Positions 1 through 6,153 of a stretch of 6,939 bases of DNA are shown in pieces (the stretch's first letter is position 1; each line of letters begins with the position of its first letter). The notes below the pieces were generated by a model. That model saw only the letters and a program-made list of their open reading frames with translations. It was not told the DNA's origin and searched no databases. This stretch comes from an uncultured Nocardioides sp. Its GTDB lineage: Bacteria > Actinomycetota > Actinomycetes > Propionibacteriales > Nocardioidaceae. The translations under genes and the position numbers were made by a program. The stretch is from positions 1 to 6,939 of the forward strand of contig NZ_CAMPGZ010000211.1 of NCBI RefSeq assembly GCF_946885725.1, read 5' to 3'.

Positions 1-20
1 CGGATGGTGTTGCCTCGCAC
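1..20 (-). CDS. Possible start of a gene truncated by the left edge
   Basis: On the minus strand a GTG at 20-18 lies 5 bases downstream of a perfect AGGAG (bases 30-26), and the reading frame is open to the window edge (fMet-R-G-N-T-I-). Only six codons are visible, so no product can be named. The gene would be co-directional with the 178-aa gene upstream, separated by about 100 bases. The call rests only on the ribosome-binding site and start codon spacing and could be chance in this GC-rich DNA. Confidence 0.3.
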
Positions 21-21
21 G

Positions 22-44
22 GCGTCTCCTGTCTCGCGTCTCCT
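22..44 (-). repeat. Direct repeat carrying two Shine-Dalgarno cores
   Basis: The 9-mer AGGAGACGC (minus strand) occurs twice with a 14-base period, at 44-36 and 30-22. The copy nearer the start is correctly spaced from the putative GTG at 20; the outer copy is 19 bases away, too far for ordinary initiation. It may be a small tandem duplication, or an upstream standby site. Confidence 0.45.
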
Positions 45-123
45 CGTCGACAGGCACGTACCTTGCCGCAGGCAGCAAGCGTGCGTGGCGAAAACCGGCG
101 ACAACCTGACGCCGAGGGAGTCG

Positions 124-660
124 TCAGCCGCGCGCGGTCTCGGGCAACCGCGTGCCGGCGGCAATCCCGTCGGCGTGCTCGTGGCGAACCGCGACGGCGA
201 CGTCGTACCCCTCCGGAACCGGGACGACCGAGGCGATCACGTACGCGGGGAAGTAGCGGACTCCGGCCACCCGCGGGATCGCGGTGGGGCGCTCCTCGAC
301 CCCGGCCGGCAGTACGTCGGCGCCGAAGGTCTCGAGGCCGGGCACCGTGTCCGGGAACGAGAGCGCGGTCAGCCACGCATCGCGGACCAGGGCGCCGATC
401 CGCTCGTCGGCCGGTTCGCGCGGGTCGGTGAGCGTGTGCCACTGCCACACGACCGTCTCCGCCGTGGCCTGCGCGTGCCGGAACGCGGCATCGGCCAGCC
501 AGCTGGAGCCCCAGGAACCTGCACCGGGATGTGGCCGGTCGCAGGCGGGGTCGGTGGCGACGGCGTGCCGCCACTCCACGGCGCGCACGTGCGTCGTGAA
601 CACGCTCAGCAGGTGGCTGAGGTCGTGCAGCAGCCCGACCGTGTAGCGATGCCCCGTCAT
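124..660 (-). CDS. Hypothetical 178-aa protein
   Basis: I do not recognise this protein. The composition is that of a real soluble protein (W, H, Y, F, D and E spread throughout), unlike the Arg/Gly/Pro-rich open frames on the opposite strand. The N-terminal half looks helical and is rich in His and Trp (for example HDLSHLL near residue 12, VVWQWHTL near 70). The C-terminal half looks more beta-like, with FPAYVIASVVPVPEGYDVAV near 137-156. No signal peptide or membrane segment is evident. The ATG at 660 is preceded by GGGGGCGAC, a weak ribosome-binding site. The gene lies 122 bases after the GH43-like gene on the same strand, so co-transcription is possible but not shown. No function can be assigned; confidence is that it is a gene. 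Confidence 0.68.
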   Translation of the reverse strand: MTGHRYTVGLLHDLSHLLSVFTTHVRAVEWRHAVATDPACDRPHPGAGSWGSSWLADAAFRHAQATAETVVWQWHTLTDPREPADERIGALVRDAWLTALSFPDTVPGLETFGADVLPAGVEERPTAIPRVAGVRYFPAYVIASVVPVPEGYDVAVAVRHEHADGIAAGTRLPETARG

Positions 661-782
661 GTCGCCCCCAAAGACTCGGCCCGGATCACTCCAGAGAGGA
701 GCGACGAGCCGACTTCATGATGCGACGCAGCGCGCGGGGCCGTGGCGGATTTTGCCGAACCCTTGCCGCCGCTCTAGATAGG
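661..782. other. Intergenic region between GH43-like and hypothetical gene
   Basis: These 122 bases separate the stop of the GH43-like gene (783) from the start of the 178-aa gene (660), both on the minus strand. I see no strong hairpin with a U tract and no convincing -35/-10 pair. There is a weak 3-bp stem around the run ATTTTG near 750, too short to call a terminator. The downstream gene's promoter, if it has one, should lie here. Confidence 0.4.
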
Positions 783-1898
783 TCAGTACCGGTCGGTGAC
801 GCGGAGCTTTCCGCTCGAGGTGGCCCTCAGGCTCGCGACGTACATCCGGCGCTGGTTGCAACCCTCCGGGCTGGTGCGGCAGGACGGGTTCTTCTGGTAA
901 CCGACGTGACCGGCGCGCCACGCGGAGTACGCCAGCCGGAGCCGGCCCTGGTCGTCCACGACCGGGGTCTGCGCACCAGGGCCGGCGACGACGGAGTCGC
1001 TGGCCAGCAGTGGCTTGTCGACCGGGCGCTTGCACGGGCCGAGCGGGCCGCTGCAGACGGCGTAGCCGATGGCGTACTTCGCGGTCGTGTACTTGTGCGC
1101 CGAGTAGAACAGGTAGATCCGGCCGTCGTACTTCACCGGGGACGGCGCCTCGATGACGTTGCCCTCCCACCTGGCCGCGGTCTGCAGCAGCACCTTGGTC
1201 TTCGCGCCGGGCGCGAACCGGCTGCCGTCGGCGGTCATCTGCCGCGCGACGACCTGCGTCGGCTTCGAGCCGGGCACGCCGGCGTTCTTCCAGACCAGGT
1301 AGACCTTGCCGCGGTGCTTGAGCCAGGCCGGGTCGATCGAGCCCATCGGGTCCTTCGAGCAGTACAGCGGCTTGGAGGAGGTGTCCACGAACGGGCCGGC
1401 CGGGTGCGGCGCGGTCGCCAGGGACAGGCAGTGGCGGTTGCTGTTCCGGCTCGTCTGTACGGCGTACGCGTTGACGAAGCGACCCGCGAGCTCGGCCACG
1501 GCGGGCGACCACACCCCCGGCTTGCCGTTCGGGGGAAGCTTGGCCGCCCACGAGGCGGGCTGCGGCATCGCGTCGTTGTAACCGACCCAGTGGTGGTAGC
1601 CGGCCTCGAGCGGCCACGCCTCGCGGGCCGTCCACGTCTGCAGGTCCGGCGAGGTCATGACCGGCAGGTTGTTGCCGTCGAGGTTGGTCGCGTAGGCGTA
1701 CCAGAGCCCGCCGCTCCTCAGGATCGACGGGGCGCCGAACTCACCGGTGTAGAGCTGACCGGCCCAGAACCGGTCGCTGCCGGGCGCCGCGGAGGCCGGC
1801 GGGGCGGCCGACGGCGCGACCAGGGCGGCGGCCAGCGCGGCCAGGGTCAGCAGCGCGAGCAGGCAAGTGCGGATCGGGTGCGGGGCGACGGTACGCAT
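783..1898 (-). CDS. Secreted GH43-like (five-bladed beta-propeller) protein, one catalytic Asp absent
   Basis: This 371-aa protein starts with a Sec signal peptide: Arg at 2 and 10, a hydrophobic core at about 11-29, and probable cleavage after A-S-A at 35-37. The mature part resembles glycoside hydrolase family 43 (arabinanases and xylosidases). It shows blade signatures GLWYAYATN at 64-72, VWSPAVAEL at 129-137, SIDPAWL at 187-193 and VIEAPSPVKYDGRIYLFYSA at 248-267. D189 matches the family's pKa-modulating Asp and E250 the general acid. The general-base Asp, expected as DP near the N terminus, appears to be Ala57 in FGAPSIL. The later GPGH motif reads GPGAQ (306-310), so the usual His is also missing. 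The mature chain has six Cys (157, 180, 282, 289, 340, 347), fitting disulfides outside the cell. Either an altered active site or a non-catalytic glycan-binding propeller is possible. The ATG at 1898 has a weak ribosome-binding site but yields a proper signal peptide. Confidence 0.87.
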   Translation of the reverse strand: MRTVAPHPIRTCLLALLTLAALAAALVAPSAAPPASAAPGSDRFWAGQLYTGEFGAPSILRSGGLWYAYATNLDGNNLPVMTSPDLQTWTAREAWPLEAGYHHWVGYNDAMPQPASWAAKLPPNGKPGVWSPAVAELAGRFVNAYAVQTSRNSNRHCLSLATAPHPAGPFVDTSSKPLYCSKDPMGSIDPAWLKHRGKVYLVWKNAGVPGSKPTQVVARQMTADGSRFAPGAKTKVLLQTAARWEGNVIEAPSPVKYDGRIYLFYSAHKYTTAKYAIGYAVCSGPLGPCKRPVDKPLLASDSVVAGPGAQTPVVDDQGRLRLAYSAWRAGHVGYQKNPSCRTSPEGCNQRRMYVASLRATSSGKLRVTDRY

Positions 1899-1941
1899 GC
1901 GGCGACCATCGGCACGCGCGCCGCCGGTGTGAGGCAGTGCT

Positions 1942-1981
1942 CGGGCGGGCCGGGGTGTGCTCGGTCACCACGGCCCGCCCG
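1942..1981 (-). terminator. Strong hairpin, likely terminator of the glycosyltransferase operon
   Basis: Arms of 16 bases (1942-1957, CGGGCGGGCCGGGGTG, and 1966-1981, CACCACGGCCCGCCCG) pair at 15 of 16 positions around an 8-base loop. It begins 35 bases beyond the stop of the small membrane gene and ends before the GH43-like start at 1898, so it sits where the minus-strand operon should end. There is no U tract, which is common in high-GC actinobacteria. It could instead be an operator or mRNA structure in the GH43-like leader. Confidence 0.6.
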
Positions 1982-2016
1982 CCCCGCCGGTGCGTGGCGT
2001 CAGGACGGAGGTCGGG

Positions 2017-2331
2017 TCACGGCTCCTCGACGATGCCGAGCAGCAGGCGCACGATCCTCGCCACGACGACACCGGCGGCGACACCGACCGCGCTGCCGAT
2101 CGCCGCGGAGGTGAGGATGCCGAGGAACGCGGCACGCACCCGCCCCGGCTCGGCGGCGAACCAGGCGACCAGGCGGCCGATCCATATGCACACGCGAACG
2201 GCCGCGGCCCAGAGGCCGGTGCCGACCGCGGCGAGCACCGAGGCCAGGGTCCTGCCCCACTGGCGGAAGGTGTCGTGGGGCGGCGCCGGGAGCTGGTTCG
2301 GTAGCCGGTTGGGAAGAGTGGTGGTCGACAT
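2017..2331 (-). CDS. Small membrane protein with glycine zipper, glycosyltransferase operon
   Basis: This 104-aa protein has a Pro/Asn-rich hydrophilic N terminus (residues 1-25, with the repeat LPNRLPNQLP at 6-15). Two hydrophobic segments follow, about 29-58 (interrupted by R46 and R53) and 68-100. The second has a GxxxGxxxG pattern (G79, G83, G87) typical of tight helix packing or oligomerising membrane proteins. It ends in acidic VEEP. The start is well supported: AGGGGG lies 10 bases before the ATG. The gene begins 21 bases after the glycosyltransferase stop on the same strand, so the two are probably one transcript ending at the hairpin at 1942-1981. I know no named family for it. A role as membrane anchor or partner of the glycosyltransferase is inference from position only. 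Confidence 0.75.
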   Translation of the reverse strand: MSTTTLPNRLPNQLPAPPHDTFRQWGRTLASVLAAVGTGLWAAAVRVCIWIGRLVAWFAAEPGRVRAAFLGILTSAAIGSAVGVAAGVVVARIVRLLLGIVEEP

Positions 2332-2341
2332 CGATCAACAA

Positions 2342-2347
2342 CCCCCT
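2342..2347 (-). promoter_or_regulatory. Ribosome-binding site of the small membrane gene
   Basis: AGGGGG on the minus strand ends 10 bases before the ATG at 2331. It lies between the glycosyltransferase stop and this start, and supports reality of this short gene, which otherwise competes with open frames on the other strand. Confidence 0.6.
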
Positions 2348-2352
2348 GCGTC

Positions 2353-3459
2353 TCAGGCGATCTGGGCCGTCCGCAGCTCGCGCAGGTCGCGGGTGCCCTC
2401 GACGAGCAGGCCGAAGATCCGCTCGTAGCCGGCCGCCATCACCGACAGGTCGAACCGCTCCTCGGCGTGCTTGCGGCACGTGGCCGGGTCGAGCTCCGTC
2501 GCGCGCTCGAGCGCGCCGGCGAACGACGCCGCGTCATCGACGATGACACCGGTCTCGCCGTGCTCGAGCACCTCCGGGACGCTGCCCCGCCGTATGGCCG
2601 CGACGGGCGTGCCGCAGGCCAGAGCCTCGACCATGACCATGCCGAACGGCTCCTCCCACTGGATCGGGAAGGCCATGACCGCGGCGCGCGAGAACAGCTC
2701 GCGCTTGAGCGCGGCGTCGGCTTCACCGACGTACTCCGCGTCGACGCCGGCCTGCCTACCCAGGCGCGGGCGGACCGCCTCCTCGAAGTAGGCGCGCTCG
2801 GCGGGCTCGTTGAGCTTGCCGGCGAGGACGATGCGGCGGCCGATCCTGCGGGCCGCGTCGATGGCCAGGTGCGCGCCCTTGTCGGGGCTGAACCGGCCGA
2901 TCCACAGCACGTAGTCGTCCTTCTCCTCGACGTAGGGGAACGACGACACGTCGATGCCGTTGTGCACGACGCCGACCCAGTTCAGCCGCGGGTTCAGTCG
3001 CTGCTGCGCCGCCGAGATGGCGACCACGTCGACGGCGTCGCCGAGGGTCTCGTAGTAGCGACCGTTGGCGCCGAGCACCGGACCGTGCATGGTGACGACC
3101 GTCGGCACGTCGCGCGAGCCGGCGAGCAGCGGCCCGGCCAGGCTGTGGTCGTGCACCAGATCGACGTCGAGGTCGGCCAGCGCCCGGGCGGCGACCGCGG
3201 CCGCCTGCACCTCGGGCATCGGGTCCCCGAGCAGCTCCGACGGCGGCTCGTCGTACACCTGGACGAAGTGCTGGGCCTTGGTCCTGTGCTGCCCGGAGCC
3301 CACCAGCGTGACTTCGTGCCCGCGCTCGACGAGCTGGTCCACGAGGCCGGCGACGACCGCCTCGGTGCCGCCGTAGCCTCGCGGCGGGAGCTCGAACCAC
3401 GGCGGGGCCACCATGGCGATCCGCAAGGGGGACGGTGACGGCGAGACGGTCAGTGGCAT
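2353..3459 (-). CDS. Family 4 glycosyltransferase (GT-B fold)
   Basis: This 368-aa retaining glycosyltransferase is predicted to transfer a sugar from a nucleotide-sugar donor. The N-terminal Rossmann domain carries PPRGYGGTE (25-33), the glycine loop of GT4 enzymes, and LVHDHS (101-106). The C-terminal donor-binding domain carries HNGID (166-170), IGRFSPDKG (187-195) and EPFGMVMVEALACGTPV (270-286). In the last, E270 and E278 form the EX7E motif that contacts the donor. Length is normal, and there is no signal peptide or membrane segment, so it acts in the cytoplasm. I prefer the ATG at 3459 to the in-frame GTG at 3468, because AAGGAG then sits 8 bases upstream instead of overlapping the start. 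It is followed by the small membrane gene and is divergent from the debranching-type glucosidase. Donor and acceptor are unknown; glucosylation in glycogen, trehalose or glucosylglycerate-like metabolism is suggested only by the neighbour. Confidence 0.92.
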   Translation of the reverse strand: MPLTVSPSPSPLRIAMVAPPWFELPPRGYGGTEAVVAGLVDQLVERGHEVTLVGSGQHRTKAQHFVQVYDEPPSELLGDPMPEVQAAAVAARALADLDVDLVHDHSLAGPLLAGSRDVPTVVTMHGPVLGANGRYYETLGDAVDVVAISAAQQRLNPRLNWVGVVHNGIDVSSFPYVEEKDDYVLWIGRFSPDKGAHLAIDAARRIGRRIVLAGKLNEPAERAYFEEAVRPRLGRQAGVDAEYVGEADAALKRELFSRAAVMAFPIQWEEPFGMVMVEALACGTPVAAIRRGSVPEVLEHGETGVIVDDAASFAGALERATELDPATCRKHAEERFDLSVMAAGYERIFGLLVEGTRDLRELRTAQIA

Positions 3460-3467
3460 CCGAGGCA

Positions 3468-3473
3468 CTCCTT
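3468..3473 (-). promoter_or_regulatory. Ribosome-binding site fixing the glycosyltransferase start
   Basis: AAGGAG on the minus strand lies 8 bases before the ATG at 3459. The upstream in-frame GTG at 3468 overlaps this element, so it cannot use it. The annotated start is therefore the ATG. Confidence 0.75.
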
Positions 3474-3497
3474 CCGGTCTGGCGTCATCGACGCAGG

Positions 3498-3545
3498 TTT
3501 ACTCCTCTTTGAGTTAGGGTAAAGTTGCAAATCGATTTATAGGTT
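3498..3545. promoter_or_regulatory. AT-rich divergent promoter region
   Basis: These 48 bases contain only 16 G/C in an otherwise very GC-rich window and lie between two divergent starts (3459 and 3574). On the plus strand, TAGGTT at 3540-3545 fits the actinobacterial TANNNT -10 pattern, with a poor TTAGGG 20 bases upstream as -35. On the minus strand, TACCCT at 3521-3516 is a -10 candidate. TTTAC (3498-3502) and GTAAA (3519-3523) are inverted, as are ACTC (3501-3504) and GAGT (3511-3514), though with different centres, so an operator is possible. That promoters for both genes lie here is likely; the exact elements are not certain. Confidence 0.55.
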
Positions 3546-3551
3546 CTGAGT

Positions 3552-3560
3552 AGGGGGAGG
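3552..3560 (+). promoter_or_regulatory. Ribosome-binding site of the debranching-type glucosidase
   Basis: AGGGGGAGG ends 13 bases before the ATG at 3574, a strong core at somewhat long spacing. No in-frame start lies closer. A GTG at 3667 is possible but lacks spacing to a ribosome-binding site. Confidence 0.6.
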
Positions 3561-3573
3561 TCAAGCGAAACCG

Positions 3574-5730
3574 ATGTCCGTCCTCGACCGTGAGACCGAG
3601 ATCACCGAGAACACCCAGATCGCCAAGAACACCGAGAACACCGCGCGGAGCCCGCGCTCGGCGGAGGTGGCGGCCTCCAGTGCCGTCGTGGCCCGCGACC
3701 CGCACGTGACCCTGGTGGAGGGGTCGTCGTTCTGCGTCTCCGACCACGCCGGGACGATCGAACCCGGCGGCGTGCACGGCCTGTTCGTCCGCGACACGCG
3801 TGTGCTCTCACGCTGGAAGCTCTACGTCGACGGCTACCCCGTCGAGCCGCTGACCGTCGTCTCCGAGGAGCCGTTCAGCTGCCGCTTCCTCGGCCGGTGC
3901 GCACCGCGGCCCGGGCTGCCGGACGCCACGCTGATCACCGAGGTTCGCCGGTACGTCGGCCAGGGCATGCGCGAGGACATCACGCTGCACAACCACGGCG
4001 CCGAGGCCGCCGGGGTCGAGATCCACCTCGAGGCCGACGCGGACTTCGCGGACCTGTTCGAGGTCAAGGACCGTCGTGGGGGCGGGCGTCGGGTCGTCGG
4101 CCGGCGCGTCGTCGGGTCGGACATCGTCTACTGGCTCGAGCACACGCCCAACCAGCGCGGCGTGCGGATCTCCGCGCCCGGCGCGCAGATCAACCCCGAC
4201 GGCATCACGTTCCGCGCCGTCGTACCCCCGCACGGCTCGTGGTCGACCACGGTCGAGGTGCTGCCCAGCGTCGGGGGCCAGGAGATCGCGGCCGTCTTCC
4301 CGACCGACCGGCCGGTGGAGACGGCAGCACCGGCCGAGCGGATGCGCGACTGGACCGCGGCCGCGCCCGAGATCGACGTCGGCCACCCGGGGCTCGCCTC
4401 CGCGCTGCGGATCAGCCGGCGCGACCTGGGCGCGCTGCGCATCACCGACGCCGACCACCCCGACGACGACGTCGTCGCGGCAGGTGCCCCGTGGTTCATG
4501 GCGCTCTTCGGGCGTGACTCACTGCTCACCAGCGCGATGCTGCTCCCCTACATGCCCGAGCTGGCGCTCGGCACGCTGCGCACGCTGGCGAGGCTGCAGG
4601 GCACGCGCGAGGACGCGATGACCGAGGAGCAGCCCGGCAAGATCCTGCACGAGGTGCGCCTGGGTGCCGACCTCTCGCTGGCCCTCGGCGGCGACAGCGT
4701 CTACTACGGGTCGATCGACTCGACTCCCCTGTTCGTCATGCTGGTCGGCCAGGCGCTGCGGTGGGGCGTGCCGATCGAGAAGCTGCGCGAGCTGGTCCCG
4801 GCCGTCGACCGCGCGATCAACTGGATCGAGGTGTACGGCGATCGCGACGGGGACGGTTTCGTGGAGTACCAGCGCTCCACCGACCGAGGCCTGCTCAACC
4901 AGGGCTGGAAGGACAGCTTCGACTCGATCGCGTTCGCCGACGGGCGGCCCGCGCGCACCCCGATCGCGCTGGCCGAGGTGCAGGGCTACGTGTACGCGGC
5001 GTACCTCGCCCGAGCCGACCTCGCCGAGGCCCTCGGCGAGGACGGGACGCCGTGGCGCGACAAGGCGGCGGACCTCAAGCGCCGGTTCCACGAGGCGTTC
5101 TGGCTGCCGTCGCTCGGCTTCTACGCACTCGCCCTCGACGGCGACAAGCGGCCCGTCGACGTGCGCACCTCCAACATCGGCCACTGCCTCTGGACCGGGA
5201 TCGTCGACGACTCCGTGGCCGAGCAGGTCGTCCAGCACCTGCTGTCGCCGGCCATGTTCACCGGGTTCGGGCTGCGCACGCTGTCGAGCGACGCGACCTC
5301 GTACAACCCGGTGAGCTACCACAACGGCTCGGTGTGGCCGCACGACACCGTGATCGGTGCGTCCGGCATCGCCCGCTACGGGTTCCGGGCCGAGGCCGAG
5401 CGCGTGCTCGCCGGACTGCTCGACGCGGCCGAGGCGTTCGGCGGCCGGCTGCCGGAGCTCTTCTGCGGGTTCGACCGCGCCGACGTACCGGTGCCGGTGC
5501 CCTACCCGACCTCGTGCTCGCCGCAGGCCTGGGCCGCCGCCGTGCCCTTCGAGGTGCTGCGCCTCGTCGTCGGGCTCGACGCGCACGTGCCGCAGGGGCT
5601 GCTGACGGCCACGCGCGCGATGCCGCTGGCGGGCCATGTGGACATCGACGGGCTGAGGCTGGGCGACCGCACCGTGACGCTCCACGCCGACGCCTCCGAC
5701 GTCCGCGTGGAGGGTTGGCCGCAGGGATAG
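3574..5730 (+). CDS. Amylo-alpha-1,6-glucosidase / glycogen debranching-type glycoside hydrolase
   Basis: This 718-aa protein has the architecture of bacterial proteins annotated as amylo-alpha-1,6-glucosidase with a glycogen-debranching N-terminal domain. A polar Thr/Glu/Asn-rich tail (1-45) precedes a beta-rich domain at about 46-240 (VEGSSFCVSDHAG at 48-60, GLFVRDTRVLSRW at 69-81). An (alpha/alpha)6 barrel follows at about 270-670. Barrel motifs are PWFMALFGRDSLLTS (306-320), GKILHEVR (355-362), YYGSIDSTPLF (377-387), NQGWKDSFDSI (442-452), YHNGSVWPHDT (582-592), PELFCGF (627-633) and YPTSCSPQAWA (644-654). By analogy with GH63-type enzymes, D447 in GWKDS and E628 in PELF are candidate general acid and base; this is inference. 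No signal peptide is present, so it is cytoplasmic. It is divergent from the GT4 gene. Substrate could be a glycogen branch, an oligosaccharide, or a glucosyl/mannosyl-glycerate-type solute; sequence alone does not decide. Confidence 0.92.
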   Translation: MSVLDRETEITENTQIAKNTENTARSPRSAEVAASSAVVARDPHVTLVEGSSFCVSDHAGTIEPGGVHGLFVRDTRVLSRWKLYVDGYPVEPLTVVSEEPFSCRFLGRCAPRPGLPDATLITEVRRYVGQGMREDITLHNHGAEAAGVEIHLEADADFADLFEVKDRRGGGRRVVGRRVVGSDIVYWLEHTPNQRGVRISAPGAQINPDGITFRAVVPPHGSWSTTVEVLPSVGGQEIAAVFPTDRPVETAAPAERMRDWTAAAPEIDVGHPGLASALRISRRDLGALRITDADHPDDDVVAAGAPWFMALFGRDSLLTSAMLLPYMPELALGTLRTLARLQGTREDAMTEEQPGKILHEVRLGADLSLALGGDSVYYGSIDSTPLFVMLVGQALRWGVPIEKLRELVPAVDRAINWIEVYGDRDGDGFVEYQRSTDRGLLNQGWKDSFDSIAFADGRPARTPIALAEVQGYVYAAYLARADLAEALGEDGTPWRDKAADLKRRFHEAFWLPSLGFYALALDGDKRPVDVRTSNIGHCLWTGIVDDSVAEQVVQHLLSPAMFTGFGLRTLSSDATSYNPVSYHNGSVWPHDTVIGASGIARYGFRAEAERVLAGLLDAAEAFGGRLPELFCGFDRADVPVPVPYPTSCSPQAWAAAVPFEVLRLVVGLDAHVPQGLLTATRAMPLAGHVDIDGLRLGDRTVTLHADASDVRVEGWPQG
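3600..3642 (+). repeat. Short tandem repeat coding the glucosidase N-terminal tail
   Basis: GATCACCGAGAACACC (3600-3615) recurs as GATCGCCAAGAACACC (3618-3633) with an 18-base period and 14 of 16 matches. A further GAGAACACC follows at 3634-3642 with a 9-base period. The periods are multiples of three, so the protein gains the repeated peptide E/K-N-T. Copy number may vary between strains without breaking the frame. Confidence 0.6.
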
Positions 5731-5792
5731 GGTCCGGCGGGCCGAAGACCGGCTCGACCGGGCGACGACGATCGTGACGAAGCAGGTGTTCG

Positions 5793-6149
5793 ATGGTTGA
5801 CCGCGACAAGGACGCGGCGGCAGGCCGACCGTCGCCGCTCGACGACGACGACGCGCCCTTCTACACGATCGGCCAGGTCGCCCAGATCCTCGGCCTGCAG
5901 CCCGCCGCCCTGCGCCGGCTCGACGAGCAGGCGATCGTGAGCCCGAGCCGCTCCGAGGGCGGGCAGCGACGCTACAGCCGGCACGAGGTCGAGCGGCTGC
6001 GCGAGGTGATGCAGCTGACCGAGGACGGCGTCACACTGCCCGGCGTGCGCGAGGTGCTCGCGCTGCGCCAGCGCGTCAGCGACCTGGAGGACGAGATCGA
6101 GGCGTTGCGCGCGAAGGAGCACGGACAGGGGCGCGGTAAGCGAAAGTAG
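5793..6149 (+). CDS. MerR-family, HspR-like transcriptional regulator
   Basis: This is a 118-aa DNA-binding protein. An acidic N-terminal tail (16-20 is LDDDD) leads into the MerR helix-turn-helix YTIGQVAQILGLQPAALRRL (24-43). Then come the strand and wing IVSPSRSEGGQRRYSRHEVE (48-67), a second helical pair, and a short C-terminal coiled coil (about 86-108) ending in basic GRGKRK. The pattern of SPSR, GGQRRYS and LREV is closest to HspR, the heat-shock repressor of actinobacteria, but dnaK, grpE and dnaJ are not next to it. It has no cysteine at all, so a thiol-based metal sensor of the MerR/ZntR kind is excluded. The ATG follows a weak AGCAGG. It starts 62 bases after the glucosidase and 4 bases before the methyltransferase-like gene, probably one transcript with the latter. 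Targets are unknown. Confidence 0.85.
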   Translation: MVDRDKDAAAGRPSPLDDDDAPFYTIGQVAQILGLQPAALRRLDEQAIVSPSRSEGGQRRYSRHEVERLREVMQLTEDGVTLPGVREVLALRQRVSDLEDEIEALRAKEHGQGRGKRK

Positions 6150-6153
6150 AGCC

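Noticed and set aside
4..720. Long plus-strand open frame opposite the 178-aa gene
   Set aside because: Composition is dominated by Arg, Gly, Pro and Val as expected for an antisense shadow; no domain is recognisable and the minus-strand protein has far more natural composition.
745..760. Terminator hairpin around GGCGGATTTTGCCG after the GH43-like gene
   Set aside because: Only three base pairs can form around the T run; too weak to support.
717..2114. 465-codon plus-strand open frame opposite the GH43-like gene
   Set aside because: It is the antisense of a gene with a clear signal peptide and GH43 motifs; it is Arg/Gly-rich and ends in poly-Arg stretches.
3507..3528. HAIR-type HspR operator (CTTGAGT-N7-ACTCAAG) upstream of the glucosidase
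   Set aside because: One arm is close (TTTGAGT at 3508-3514), but the second arm at the correct distance matches poorly, so a HAIR site cannot be claimed.
4519..5685. 388-codon minus-strand open frame inside the glucosidase gene
   Set aside because: It lies wholly antisense to conserved barrel motifs and shows no family signature.
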